A stretch of DNA of 64,000 nt from Ruegeria intermedia. Its GTDB lineage: Bacteria; Pseudomonadota; Alphaproteobacteria; Rhodobacterales; Rhodobacteraceae. The notes below the pieces were generated by a model that was not told the origin of the DNA, did no database searches, and worked only from the letters and a program-made list of their open reading frames with translations. A program made the translations under genes and the position numbers. Position 1 is the stretch's first letter. Each line of letters starts with the position of its first letter. Shown one piece after another: positions 8,406-17,465 of the stretch. The stretch spans positions 248,001 to 312,000 of the forward strand of contig NZ_FQVK01000001.1 in assembly GCF_900129345.1 (NCBI RefSeq), in the 5' to 3' direction.

Positions 8406-9751
8406 CCGAAACCTTCGCCCGCGTTGCCGAGTTTGCGCTGAACCGCCCGGCGGACCAGATGCCCGACAGCGCGCGCGAAGCGGCGGCCCTGATGCTGCTG
8501 GATACTTTGGGCATCGTGATCGCCTCGACGCCGATGGAGGCCGGCGTCATCGCGCGGGACACCGCGGCATTGCTGTACGGATCGACCGATCCTGCGTTCT
8601 CGGCGCGGATGCTGTGCGATGGGCGCCGGGTCAGCCTGGCGGGCGCGGCCTACGCGGCCGCCACGCAGACCGACAATCTCGACGGTCACGACGGCTACAA
8701 CCCGACCAAGGGCCATATCGGCGTGGTGGTCGTTCCCGCCCTGGCGGTTCTGGCCCAGCACTGCCCGGACCTGACAGGCCCCGAGGCGCTGGCGGCGGTG
8801 ATCGTCGGATACGAGGTCGCGGGCCGTGCCGGCATCGCCCTGCACGCCACTGTCAGCGACTATCACACCTCGGGCGCATGGAACGCGCTGGGCGTCGCCG
8901 CGATGGCGGCCCGCCTGCGCGGGTATTCGCCGGAACAGTTGCGGCAGGCGCTGGGCATCGCCGAATACCACGGCCCCCGCAGCCAGATGATGCGCGAGAT
9001 CGCCAACCCCACGATGCTGCATGATGGCTCGGGCTGGGGCGCGCTGGTGGGCATGTCGGCGGCAATTCTGGCCGAGCGCGGCTTTACCGGCGCCCCCGCC
9101 ATCACCATCGAGGAGGACCGCGCCGCACCCTATTGGCAGGACCTCGGCACGTTTTGGCAGATGGAACATCAATATGTGAAACCCTATCCGATCTGCCGCT
9201 GGGCCCATGCCGCCATCGACGGGCTGCGCGCGGTGATGAAAACGCACGGCCTGACCCATGACCGGATTGCCCATGTCGATGTCCATACCTTTCACGAGGC
9301 GTGCCAGCTGTTTTCCGGCGTGCCGCAAACGACGTCTCAGGCGCAGTATTCGCTGCCCTTCGCCGTTGCGGTGCAGGCGGTGCACGGCCGGATCGGGGTG
9401 AAACATCTGACGGGGTCGGGCCTGGCCGACCCGGACGTGGCCCGGTTCATGTCACGAATTTCGGTTCGAACATGCGATCGGCACTCGGCCCGGTTTCCCG
9501 CCGGACGCTGGGCGGATGTCTCGGTCACGACGCGCGACGGCCAGTTGTTGCACTCGGGGGACACGCATGCTCGGGGTGGTCCCGAAGCGCCGATGTTGCG
9601 CCAGGATGTCATTGACAAGTTCCTGGAATTCGCGATGCCGCAGATGGGGGGCCCTGCCAAGACGCTGGCCGAGGCGGTTCTCGACCTGGTCGAACCCGAT
9701 GTCCGCTTCGACAGCGTTGCCAGCTTTCTCTACCCAGGCCATGACCGGTGA
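8402..9751 (+). CDS. MmgE/PrpD family protein
   Basis: The 449 residues match the MmgE/PrpD fold: an N-terminal helical domain with DTLGI near residue 34, a DNLDGHDGYNPTKGHIG stretch near 90-107, and a C-terminal domain with VKPYPICRWAH near 258-268. Known members include 2-methylcitrate dehydratase, aconitate decarboxylase and imino-disuccinate-type enzymes. The substrate here is unknown. It starts with GTG overlapping the stop of the DMGDH-like gene (GTGA), which implies translational coupling and a shared pathway rather than the propionate cycle (no prpB or prpC nearby). Confidence 0.8.
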   Translation: MTETFARVAEFALNRPADQMPDSAREAAALMLLDTLGIVIASTPMEAGVIARDTAALLYGSTDPAFSARMLCDGRRVSLAGAAYAAATQTDNLDGHDGYNPTKGHIGVVVVPALAVLAQHCPDLTGPEALAAVIVGYEVAGRAGIALHATVSDYHTSGAWNALGVAAMAARLRGYSPEQLRQALGIAEYHGPRSQMMREIANPTMLHDGSGWGALVGMSAAILAERGFTGAPAITIEEDRAAPYWQDLGTFWQMEHQYVKPYPICRWAHAAIDGLRAVMKTHGLTHDRIAHVDVHTFHEACQLFSGVPQTTSQAQYSLPFAVAVQAVHGRIGVKHLTGSGLADPDVARFMSRISVRTCDRHSARFPAGRWADVSVTTRDGQLLHSGDTHARGGPEAPMLRQDVIDKFLEFAMPQMGGPAKTLAEAVLDLVEPDVRFDSVASFLYPGHDR

Positions 9752-9769
9752 CGTCCGCCCCGCCCGATG

Positions 9770-10285
9770 TCAGGGGCCGGGCAACAGGGGATAATCGGCA
9801 AGCCGATCATATCGCGCACCCTGCGGAGTCAGGTTTGAGGAGAAAAGCGCGAACCGGTCTACCCGCATGTCTGGCGCATCCGGCGAGAACCCGGAAAAAC
9901 CCGTGAACAGAGCCGGATTCGCGCCACGCAGGATGGTGATGTGCGGCCGAAATCTGCGCCGCGGCACGTCGATGCCCACCCCACGCGCCGCTTGCAGAGT
10001 TTTCGTCTGTAATTCCTGTAAAGACGGGTTTTTCGCCACGGCCAAATGTATGGTGTTGCCGAACATTCCCAAACCGTTGAAGCGGATGCAAAAGGCGGGG
10101 TGCCGTACGCGTTCCAGTTCAAAATGCAGATCCGCAAGCTGTTCTTCGGGCGGGTTCCCCAGAAAAACGAGTGTGACGTGCAAGTTTTCCGCCGCAACCG
10201 GGCGACCGTCGAAGAATTCGGATTGTCGGCCATGGCAGAAGCGCACCACGTTCGGCGTTGCGGGAATGGCCAGAAAACTGCGCAT
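9770..10285 (-). CDS. thpR: RNA 2',3'-cyclic phosphodiesterase
   Basis: The 171-residue protein has the two HxT motifs of the 2H phosphoesterase (LigT/ThpR) family: HVT at 36-38 and HIT at 115-117, which form the catalytic site. Such enzymes open 2',3'-cyclic phosphates on RNA and can reversibly join tRNA halves. It is convergent with the MmgE/PrpD gene and stands downstream of the flagellar operon on the same strand, separated by two hairpins. Family confidence is high; the cellular substrate is unknown. Confidence 0.88.
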   Translation of the reverse strand: MRSFLAIPATPNVVRFCHGRQSEFFDGRPVAAENLHVTLVFLGNPPEEQLADLHFELERVRHPAFCIRFNGLGMFGNTIHLAVAKNPSLQELQTKTLQAARGVGIDVPRRRFRPHITILRGANPALFTGFSGFSPDAPDMRVDRFALFSSNLTPQGARYDRLADYPLLPGP

Positions 10286-10299
10286 TTCGTTCAGACCCG

Positions 10300-10360
10300 T
10301 CAGGCCGGTTCGGGGCCTGACTCATGGGTTCGTATTTCGGTCAGCCCATTTTGGGCTGAC
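10300..10360 (-). terminator. Tandem hairpins downstream of the flagellar accessory operon
   Basis: Two perfect stems lie side by side: TCAGGCC/GGCCTGA (10300-10306 with 10314-10320) and GTCAGCCC/GGGCTGAC (10340-10347 with 10353-10360). They sit between the end of the 716-residue gene and thpR. There is no strong T-run on the minus strand, so termination is likely but not certain. Confidence 0.45.
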
Positions 10361-10410
10361 AGGCAAACTTTGCAAGCCCCGGCGTGACGCACATGCGCGA
10401 TGCACGGTCT

Positions 10411-12561
10411 TCATTCTGCGTCCGTTTCGACAAGAGCCAGCAGATCTCGGATTTGGTCGCGTGTTCCGGTGCTGGTCTCCAATAGTGTCCGCGCGTCCTT
10501 CAAGGGCGATTCCGGTGACCGTTCCGCCGTGTCATCCAGTGCAGCGCTCAGGGCCATCAACCGGCCCACTCGGCCGTCCGGCAGGTCGATCTGCGCCTCT
10601 GGCGAACCCGCAAGCCACGACAGCCGGGCGGCCTCGGCTTCCTCTCCCAACTCAGCCAGGATCTGTGCGGCTTCCTCGAATTCGCCCAACTCGGTCAGTG
10701 CCGCGGCCCGCAGTCGCCGGGCCCGCTCGGATCGGTCGTCTGCCAGTTCTTCCAGCGCCTGTCGCGGCCGGCCTTCCATCATCGCGACGCGGGCGCGCAG
10801 CCACGCTCGGTCACGCTGGCGGGTCCGGTCTTGCCCTTTGTCGACCAGCCGCCGGACTTGCGAGGCAAAACCCAGGTCGGCATACCGCTCGGCCAGGGCC
10901 AGGGCAGTGTCAGTGCTGAGCCGTTGAACCAGCGCCGGATCCATCGCAAAGGTCATGCGCACGAATGTGCCGTCATCCGCCCGCTCTGCCATCAATTGCA
11001 GGATTCGGTTGTGAGTACCGTCCCAATCGGCGTCACCCACATGAGCCGAGGAAAGCCGGAATGCCGGTTCGAACTCGTTGAACAGGCTCAGCGCTACGGC
11101 ATGGCTGCGGGCCATGACGGGCCCGAGTTCCGAGTTCTTCAGTTCAACGGCATAGGCCCCAGCAAGGTCCAGCTGGCTTTGGGTGATCGCGCCGCGATCG
11201 GCCCATTGCTGTTCGATCAACCTCGCCAAAGCCAACGGAGCTTCGACCTGCGCCTTGGGGTCCTCGATCACCTTGTTCAGCAACGTTGTACTGCTTTGCG
11301 CGTCTTCCGCGGCCGAGGCAACCTGAGCCTTGGCCAGGTTGGTTTCTGCGCTGACTTCCGGCTCGATCCGTTCCACCGACCGCAGAATCCTGCGGGCGGC
11401 TTCCAGTTCTTCGGCCTTCGTGAAAACCTGCGCCAGTTTGGGGCCCAGATGGCGTCGCAGGTGTTCGGGCAGCCGTTGGAAAGATTGCTCAATGATTTCC
11501 GGCCGGGCCTCGGGTTGCAACTCTTCCTGGGCGAGCGCGGCCCAAAGCGCGATTGCTCCGTCGCAACGTTGCAACCCTTCGAATGGTGGCGGACCATCGG
11601 ACGGAAGCGCATCGATGACCGTTGCAATGCCGGCGACCCACTCTGCTTCCTCTGGAACCTGGGAGAGCAGGCCCAGCGTTTGCACCGCTTCGGCGCCGAA
11701 GCCGAAATAGGTCAGGACTTCGGCAAGTCTGATCGCGGCGTCCGGATCGATGCGGTCGAACTCCTGGAACAAGGCGCGGCGCAAGTCTGCCACCTGCTGA
11801 TGGAATGGACGGCCATCTGTCCAGGACTCGAAGTCCAATGCGGCGTCCGAGACGCAGGCCGGCCCAGGTTCGAGAATTGGCAGCGGTAAACTCGCCATCG
11901 AGCCCAAGTCGTCCAAGACCGAGGTTATCGCCAGGTTCGGTGACAGGTCGGGTGCAAGCAAAGTCGGCGGAGGCGGCGTCGAGGCGCGCGGGCCGACGCC
12001 CGCCAGGTCGAGATCGACGATCTCGCGGTCGGCGCTCTGCAGGAAACGGGTGGCCAGACGGTCTTCGATGTCTTGTCGGCTCAGGCGCAGCAAAGGTTCG
12101 GCCAGATGGGTCAAAGGCAGGTCTTCGGGCGGTGCCGCCACTTCCGCGCGTGGCAGAACCGGCGGCGGGATATCGAGATCAGGCACAGGCAGGGCCCGCC
12201 CGGGGGCGATGTCCACCACGATCATCGTGTTCTTGAACAAGAATGCGCTTGCCGCGCAGTCGCAGCCGAATTCCAATTCCAGTGGCGCGCCCGGCTGCGC
12301 TTGCGTGAGGCCCGAAAGCCGGTTGCTCGACAGGCGCGTGAATACCGATTTCATGTCGAACACCACGTCGGTCAGGCCCAGCGAAAGAGTGGCGCCCTTC
12401 TTGCGATGTGTCAGCCGCCAGGAGGTTCCGCTCGGAACCTGCACGACCAGCCGGGTATAGCCGTCATGTTCGCCCGATCGCACCGGAACGGTGGTTTGCG
12501 CCACTGCTCCGCCGGTCGCGACCCCCAGAAAAGCAACTACCAGAGCCAGCCTTCGCATCAT
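10411..12561 (-). CDS. Exported helical-repeat (TPR-like) protein of the flagellar cluster
   Basis: The 716 residues begin with a signal peptide (MMRRLALVVAFLGVATG, cleavage near AVAQ). A beta-rich domain follows (about 20-125) that resembles AMIN-type peptidoglycan/envelope domains. After a proline-rich linker comes a long alpha-helical region (about 240-700) rich in Leu/Ala/Glu that looks like TPR or Sel1-like repeats. Its ATGATG start overlaps the motA stop, so it is translationally coupled to the stator gene. A periplasmic role in motor assembly or stator anchoring is inferred from context only. I cannot name an orthologue. Membership of the operon is very likely and the function is open. 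Confidence 0.75.
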   Translation of the reverse strand: MMRRLALVVAFLGVATGGAVAQTTVPVRSGEHDGYTRLVVQVPSGTSWRLTHRKKGATLSLGLTDVVFDMKSVFTRLSSNRLSGLTQAQPGAPLELEFGCDCAASAFLFKNTMIVVDIAPGRALPVPDLDIPPPVLPRAEVAAPPEDLPLTHLAEPLLRLSRQDIEDRLATRFLQSADREIVDLDLAGVGPRASTPPPPTLLAPDLSPNLAITSVLDDLGSMASLPLPILEPGPACVSDAALDFESWTDGRPFHQQVADLRRALFQEFDRIDPDAAIRLAEVLTYFGFGAEAVQTLGLLSQVPEEAEWVAGIATVIDALPSDGPPPFEGLQRCDGAIALWAALAQEELQPEARPEIIEQSFQRLPEHLRRHLGPKLAQVFTKAEELEAARRILRSVERIEPEVSAETNLAKAQVASAAEDAQSSTTLLNKVIEDPKAQVEAPLALARLIEQQWADRGAITQSQLDLAGAYAVELKNSELGPVMARSHAVALSLFNEFEPAFRLSSAHVGDADWDGTHNRILQLMAERADDGTFVRMTFAMDPALVQRLSTDTALALAERYADLGFASQVRRLVDKGQDRTRQRDRAWLRARVAMMEGRPRQALEELADDRSERARRLRAAALTELGEFEEAAQILAELGEEAEAARLSWLAGSPEAQIDLPDGRVGRLMALSAALDDTAERSPESPLKDARTLLETSTGTRDQIRDLLALVETDAE

Positions 12562-13427
12562 GCCGCCGCCTGCTTGATTTCCTTCAACGCTTCTTCCAGT
12601 TCGGTGAATTTCGGCCGGTTGTGGGTCGGCGTATTCTGTCGTCCGACCTCGATGCACATCGCCGCGTTGTGATGGTGCAGGTTGGCGACCAGAACCTCCT
12701 TGATCAGTTGGTAGAAATGGTTGTCTTCCTCGACGACCGCTTTCAGTTTTCCGGCGAACGGACCGACCAGGCCATAGGCCAAGAACACCCCCAGAAAGGT
12801 CCCGACCAGGGCACCCCCGATCAACTTGCCCAGAACCTCCGGCGGTTGGTCGATCGATCCCATGGTCTTGATCACACCCAGAACCGCGGCAACGATTCCC
12901 AAGGCCGGCAGGCCGTCGGCGACCGTCTGAAGAGCGTGGCTGGAATGCATGGCATGGTGGAAATTGGCTTCCATGCGTTTCTCCAGAACCTCTTCGACCT
13001 GGTGCGGGTCATCATAGTTCATCGCCGCAGACCGCAAGGTGTCGCAGATCAGGTCGACGGCCTCCTTGTCGGCCTGAATCTTGGGATACGCCGCGAACAG
13101 GGAAGAGTTTTCCGGATCCTCGATATGCCCCTCGACCTCGACCGGGTTGGACCGGGCCAGCCGGATCAGTGAAAACAACAGGCACAACAGGTCCCGATAG
13201 TCTTCGGGTTTCCACTTTGGGCCCTTGAACACCTTTCCCAGATCCTTGACCGTATGCTTGACCGCGGACATGTCGTTGCTGATCAGGAACGCGCCGACGG
13301 CGGCTCCACCGATCATCATCATCTCGAAAGGCAGAGATTTCAGGATGATGGCCATCTTGCCGCCGGCGGCAAGATATCCGCCGAAAACCATCGCGAAAAT
13401 TACGACAATACCAAGAATTCCAATCAT
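12558..13427 (-). CDS. motA: Flagellar motor stator protein MotA
   Basis: MotA forms, with MotB, the proton-driven stator that turns the flagellum. The 289 residues show four membrane segments (about 1-20, 30-50, 170-190, 203-224), a large cytoplasmic loop with Arg89 and Glu97 near the torque-generating charges, and the conserved prolines Pro174 (ADGLPALG) and Pro223 (GLVGPFAG). The ribosome site GGAGAG lies six bases before ATG. No motB is in the window, which is notable because motA and motB are often adjacent. It overlaps the next gene by four bases. Confidence 0.95.
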   Translation of the reverse strand: MIGILGIVVIFAMVFGGYLAAGGKMAIILKSLPFEMMMIGGAAVGAFLISNDMSAVKHTVKDLGKVFKGPKWKPEDYRDLLCLLFSLIRLARSNPVEVEGHIEDPENSSLFAAYPKIQADKEAVDLICDTLRSAAMNYDDPHQVEEVLEKRMEANFHHAMHSSHALQTVADGLPALGIVAAVLGVIKTMGSIDQPPEVLGKLIGGALVGTFLGVFLAYGLVGPFAGKLKAVVEEDNHFYQLIKEVLVANLHHHNAAMCIEVGRQNTPTHNRPKFTELEEALKEIKQAAA

Positions 13428-13472
13428 GCTTGCTCTCCGACAGGGCGATATTTGGAGTGGCGGGGCAAAGGT

Positions 13473-14051
13473 CTACTCCGTAGGTGCGTTGGCATTGCGG
13501 CCTGCCAGGACGACACTGATCGTATAGGCCACCTGAGGGTTCAGCCCGGCCATGATGCCGGCGGCCGTATCCGGGGGCATGCGGGCCAGGAAACCCGCGG
13601 CGAATACCGGGTCCATCGTTTCGAACAACTTCGCGGCGTCCTTCGGCTTCATGTTCTGGTAGACATCGGTCAGACGCGCCAGGTCCCGCTCGGCCGCCTG
13701 GTCTGCAACGGCCAGAGTTTCCCGCAGCGATTCTTCGGCCTTCTGCAGATCGGCGAGGCGCTCGGCGACCGTTTTTTCCGCGATCTCGATCACCTTTTCC
13801 TTCTCGCGCAACATGTTTTCCCGCTGTCGGAGCGCGGCTTCCCGCTGCGACAGCTCGGCCAGAAGCGCGTTCAGGTCCGGGGCCTGGGGTTGCGGTTCGT
13901 CATGCATGACTGCAGCCTTGGGCGCGCGGGCAAGGGCGGGCCCCGCCTCGAGCCCCAACCGGATGACGGCGGACCCGATCATCAAGGCGGAGATCAGGGT
14001 CAATACCCCTCCCCGCGCCCGCGGTTTCGCATGTTGCAGGGCCGAGGTCAT
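13473..14051 (-). CDS. MotE-like flagellar motility protein
   Basis: The 192 residues have an N-terminal membrane segment (about 15-36), a coiled coil rich in Glu/Arg (65-120), and a C-terminal MgtE_N-like helical domain (DVYQNMKPKDAAKLFETM onward, about 130-180). This is the layout of MotE, a periplasmic chaperone-like protein for MotC in rhizobia. It starts with an ATG that overlaps the stop of the DUF6468-like gene and is followed by motA after 45 bases. The role in the motor is supported by context; the exact partner is not. Confidence 0.78.
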   Translation of the reverse strand: MTSALQHAKPRARGGVLTLISALMIGSAVIRLGLEAGPALARAPKAAVMHDEPQPQAPDLNALLAELSQREAALRQRENMLREKEKVIEIAEKTVAERLADLQKAEESLRETLAVADQAAERDLARLTDVYQNMKPKDAAKLFETMDPVFAAGFLARMPPDTAAGIMAGLNPQVAYTISVVLAGRNANAPTE

Positions 14052-14659
14052 TTTCGCGCCTCGCCGCGTTGAGTCGTATGACGGAAGAACAGGACGCCTT
14101 TGGGCATCGGCTTCGCCTCTTCGGCGCCCGTGTCCGAATCGCTCTTTGCGTCAGGCTCTTCCATCGGTTCGGCATCACCATCGCCCAAGTCGTCTTTCGC
14201 CGATACTTCACCAGCGTCCGCGCCATTTTCCGCTTCGTCGTGTCCGACGTCGGCTTCGCCCGTTTCGGATGCGTTGGATACCGATTCGGCCGGTGCCGCA
14301 GGCGGCTCGGCGGGTCGAACCAGGTCGTCAGGTTGCGGCGGTTCGTCCTTTTTTTCGGTGTCCGAGCCAGTCGGGGGCACAACATCGTGCATCGAGGCCA
14401 TGATCAGCTCGAGCCGTTTGGCGACCGATTCGGCGCGTTCGGTCAGGCCTTGCAATTGCTGCCCCGACTGATCCGAGGCCGCTCGCGCCGCGTCCAGGGA
14501 TTTTCTCAGCTCTTCCGCCTGGGCGGACAGCACGGAAACCGCCCCGCCGACCCCTTTCTCAAGGTCGGTGAACCGCTTGAGGCGCCGGGCCAGAACGAAA
14601 CAGTACAAGCCCGCCCCAAGCGCGCCTGCCACCAGAAGAATGTCCGCAATCAGCTCCAA
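14048..14659 (-). CDS. DUF6468-like membrane protein of the flagellar operon
   Basis: A 203-residue protein with one N-terminal membrane helix (MELIADILLVAGALGAGLY) followed by a short coiled coil (about 35-85) and a long, strongly acidic, low-complexity tail (95-190) ending in a basic patch. Proteins with the MELI...YCFVLARRL opening occur beside fliL and motE in alphaproteobacterial flagellar clusters; I relate it to DUF6468 from memory. It uses a TTG start with a strong GGAGG five bases upstream, right after the fliL stop. Function unknown; probably a bitopic inner-membrane motor accessory. Confidence 0.65.
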   Translation of the reverse strand: MELIADILLVAGALGAGLYCFVLARRLKRFTDLEKGVGGAVSVLSAQAEELRKSLDAARAASDQSGQQLQGLTERAESVAKRLELIMASMHDVVPPTGSDTEKKDEPPQPDDLVRPAEPPAAPAESVSNASETGEADVGHDEAENGADAGEVSAKDDLGDGDAEPMEEPDAKSDSDTGAEEAKPMPKGVLFFRHTTQRGEARK

Positions 14660-14668
14660 TTTCGCCTC

Positions 14669-15157
14669 CTAGTTCAACACGAATTCCATGACCAGAACGT
14701 CACGCACCCGGCCCTCGCCCACGACCATGCCGATACGCCGCAGCAAGTGGCCGCGAATCCGCACCAACGCCAGCGAGTCTTCGAGATCCGACAGATCGAC
14801 TGCGCGCAGATAGCTGTTCATCACATCCACGATTCGGGGTTTCATCGCCTCGACCTCCGAGGCGTATCCGGCCTCGACCTCGAGCTGAGCATGGAATTTC
14901 AGGTGCCGCGAACTGCCGGTCGTCACCGCAACGATCACCTCCGGCAGGTCGACGAACTGAACATTCGGCGCAGCATGGTCGACGGGGGATTTTTCCGCCG
15001 TTTCTTCATGCGAATCGCCGCCCGGCGGCAACAGCCCAGAGCTGGTCAGAAAGTACCCGCCGGCAGCGCCAGCCAAGGCCAGCACGAGTCCAACGATCAG
15101 CCCTGCTTTGCCCGATTTTTCAACGGCTTCTGCCTGTTCTGCAGTCGCGTCCGTCAT
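14669..15157 (-). CDS. fliL: Flagellar basal body-associated protein FliL
   Basis: FliL surrounds the stator in the inner membrane and strengthens torque. The 162 residues show a short cytoplasmic N-terminus, one membrane segment (about 16-38, GLIVGLVLALAGAAGGYFL), a flexible linker and a periplasmic stomatin-like domain ending in the typical VRDVLVMEFVLN. I chose the ATG preceded by GAGGA. An in-frame ATG 33 bases upstream also has a GCAGGG but a less natural start. It is first in a leftward operon (fliL, DUF6468-like, motE, motA, exported protein) that diverges from fliF. Confidence 0.92.
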   Translation of the reverse strand: MTDATAEQAEAVEKSGKAGLIVGLVLALAGAAGGYFLTSSGLLPPGGDSHEETAEKSPVDHAAPNVQFVDLPEVIVAVTTGSSRHLKFHAQLEVEAGYASEVEAMKPRIVDVMNSYLRAVDLSDLEDSLALVRIRGHLLRRIGMVVGEGRVRDVLVMEFVLN

Positions 15158-15203
15158 GGCGTCCTCATTCTTGCGTTCGGACACCGTCATAACCCTGCAG
15201 GGA

Positions 15204-15218
15204 CTAACCGATTGTTAA
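15204..15218. promoter_or_regulatory. Candidate CtrA site between fliL and fliF
   Basis: CTAA, seven bases, then TTAA matches the alphaproteobacterial CtrA consensus TTAA-N7-TTAA in seven of eight defined positions. It lies in the roughly 120-base divergent region that must drive both flagellar operons. Overlapping it, CGATTG and CAATCG (15209-15214 and 15222-15227) form a small inverted repeat. Flagellar genes are commonly CtrA-dependent in Rhodobacterales. Confidence 0.55.
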
Positions 15219-15276
15219 GGGCAATCGTCCAAACAGGGGACGAGCCGCACAGAATGTCGGCGAGTCGGAGGTGAGC

Positions 15277-16869
15277 GTGCAGCAGATCGGAACTGTCTGG
15301 GCAAGTTTGGACAGGCGCAAACAAATCATCGTGGCGGGCGCCGCGATCCTGGTATTCCTGAGTGTGCTGGCCATGTCGCGGCTGGTGACTTCTCCATCGA
15401 TGACCCTGCTGTATGCCGGGCTGGAAAGCGGCGCGGCAGGCGACATCGTGCGCGCATTGGATCAACGCGGCGTCGCGTATGAGATCCGGGGCGGTTCGAT
15501 CTATGTGCCGGCCTCCAAGCGGGACGAACTGCGCATGACCCTGGCGTCCGAGGGCCTGCCGGCCAATGGCAACCGGGGCTATGAACTGCTCGATTCGCTC
15601 AGCGGATTCGGCACCACGTCGCAGATGTTCGATGCCGCCTATTGGCGCGCGAAAGAGGGCGAACTGGCCCGCACCATCGTCAGCAGCCCCCATGTCAGCC
15701 AGGCGCGGGTGCATATCGCCAACGGGTCGTCCAACCCGTTCCAGCGGTCGGTCGCCCCCACGGCCTCGGTCTATCTTGTGCCGGCCGGCGCCCGGGTCAC
15801 GGCCGAGCAGGCAAAGGCGATCCGATTCCTGGTCGCCTCGGCGGTGACCGGATTGGCGCCCGAGGATGTTGCGGTGATCGACTCCAACGGCGCGGTCATC
15901 GGTCCGCAAGAGGCCACGGTCGCCGCGGATACGGCCGATGACAAGGCCAAGCAACTGCGCGAGCGGGTGTTGCGCCTGGTCGAGGCGCGTGTCGGCCCCG
16001 GAAATGCCGTGGTCGAGGTGAGCGTCGATACCGTGACCGAGACCGAATCGATCCGAGAGCGGCGGTTCGATCCCAAGGGCCGCGTTGCCATCAGCACCGA
16101 TGTCGAGGAACGCACGGACAGCTCGCGCAACCAGTCTTCTGACGTCACCGTGGCGTCGAACCTGCCGGATGGCGACGCCGCCGGCGGGGACGAGTCGAAC
16201 TCGACCGCGACCCAGACCCGCGAGCGTGTGAACTACGAGGTGTCCGAGACCGAACTGGAGGTGCATCGTGCGCCGGGGGCGATCAAGCGCCTGACCGTGG
16301 CGGTCATGGTGAACGGCACGCGCACGGTGGATGCGTCGGGTGCGTCGGTGTTCCAGCCGATGCCCGACGCCGAGCTTGAGGCCCTGCGCGAACTGGTGGC
16401 CTCGGCGGTCGGCTTCGATGCCGAACGCGGGGATGTAATCACGCTCAAGTCGATGGAATTGCCGCAGGTGGAGCCGCAGGGAACCCTGGCCACGGCCTCG
16501 ATCTGGCAGAACATTCATCTGGACACGATGTCGTTGATCCAGATGGCGGTGTTGGCGATCGTGTCGTTGGTGTTGGGGCTGTTCGTGATCCGCCCGATCC
16601 TGACCAACGCTCCGGTCGCGGCCTTGCCGCCGGCGGCCGATCGGTCGACGGCACCAGATGCCCAATATCTGGTCGGCGAGATTGCCGACGCCCAGGGCCA
16701 GGAATTCGCGCCGCTCGCCCCGGCCGCCGACCAAGGTGCGGTCCCCGCAATTGCCCAAGCAACTTCCGAGGATGCGGTCGCGCGTCTGCGCAGCATGATC
16801 GGCGACAAGCAGGAAGAAACGGTCGAAATCCTGCGCAGCTGGCTTGAGGAAAGCGAGGAGAAGGTGTGA
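15277..16869 (+). CDS. fliF: Flagellar MS-ring protein FliF
   Basis: FliF forms the membrane/supramembrane ring on which the motor and export gate are built. The 530 residues show a first membrane segment (about 15-38), YscJ/FliF-type ring-building domains (about 40-215, including SDVTV/NPFQRSVAPTASVYL regions), a Ser/Thr-rich middle, a second membrane segment (about 415-440) and a C-terminal FliG-binding tail (ending EETVEILRSWLEE). I prefer the GTG at 15277, four bases after GGAGGTGA, to the GTG two codons earlier. It is first in a rightward operon with fliH-like, fliN and fliP. Confidence 0.94.
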   Translation: MQQIGTVWASLDRRKQIIVAGAAILVFLSVLAMSRLVTSPSMTLLYAGLESGAAGDIVRALDQRGVAYEIRGGSIYVPASKRDELRMTLASEGLPANGNRGYELLDSLSGFGTTSQMFDAAYWRAKEGELARTIVSSPHVSQARVHIANGSSNPFQRSVAPTASVYLVPAGARVTAEQAKAIRFLVASAVTGLAPEDVAVIDSNGAVIGPQEATVAADTADDKAKQLRERVLRLVEARVGPGNAVVEVSVDTVTETESIRERRFDPKGRVAISTDVEERTDSSRNQSSDVTVASNLPDGDAAGGDESNSTATQTRERVNYEVSETELEVHRAPGAIKRLTVAVMVNGTRTVDASGASVFQPMPDAELEALRELVASAVGFDAERGDVITLKSMELPQVEPQGTLATASIWQNIHLDTMSLIQMAVLAIVSLVLGLFVIRPILTNAPVAALPPAADRSTAPDAQYLVGEIADAQGQEFAPLAPAADQGAVPAIAQATSEDAVARLRSMIGDKQEETVEILRSWLEESEEKV

Positions 16870-17465
16870 TGTCGATAGCCCATCTGCTCGAGGATTTCAC
16901 CGCCCAGGCCGAAGGCGCCCCGATGCGCCTTCTGGACGAGGAAGCGTTGGAGGAGGAACGGCTCGCCGCCTTTGAAAAGGGATACGGGGCCGGCTGGGAG
17001 GACGCGCTGCAGGCGCAGGGCCAGGGCCGGGCCGCCCTGACCGAAGAGTTGCGCGCCGCCTTCGCTGCCTTGTCTTTCAGCTATCACGAGGCGCTGACCC
17101 GCATGACCTTGTCGCTCGAGCCGATGTTCCAGTCGCTCGTGCAGGCGGTTCTGCCGCAGGCCATCGATCAGGGTTTTGCCGCGCGTGTCGTCGAACAGTT
17201 GTGCGAACTGGCACGAGAACAGGTCGCCCAGCCGGTGCACCTGGTCGTACCTTTGGGCGCGGCCGAGGAGGTCTCGGCGTTGCTGCCCGATGGTATCGAC
17301 CCCGCACCCAAGGTGGACGAGGACCCGGCGCTGCAGCCGGGACAGGCGCGCTTGCAGGTCGGCACGGCCCGCGCCGAGGTCGATTGCGCAGCGCTGTTGG
17401 AGACGATCGCCGCAGCGTTCGACGCGTATGTATTCGAGGCAAAAGAGGCTTTGTCAAATGAGTGA
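16869..17465 (+). CDS. FliH-like flagellar export ATPase regulator
   Basis: The 198-residue cytoplasmic protein has an N-terminal acidic helical part and a FliH/HrpE-like C-terminal region (about 85-190). Its size and position between fliF and fliN match FliH, the ATPase-binding regulator of flagellar type III export, although sequence conservation is low. The ATG overlaps the last base of the fliF stop, and the gene overlaps fliN by eight bases, implying tight coupling. No fliI lies next to it here. Confidence 0.7.
   Translation: MSIAHLLEDFTAQAEGAPMRLLDEEALEEERLAAFEKGYGAGWEDALQAQGQGRAALTEELRAAFAALSFSYHEALTRMTLSLEPMFQSLVQAVLPQAIDQGFAARVVEQLCELAREQVAQPVHLVVPLGAAEEVSALLPDGIDPAPKVDEDPALQPGQARLQVGTARAEVDCAALLETIAAAFDAYVFEAKEALSNE

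Noticed and set aside
15158-15276. A sigma-54 promoter in the fliL/fliF gap
   Set aside because: No GG-N10-GC pattern with flanking consensus was found; a CtrA-type site fits better.
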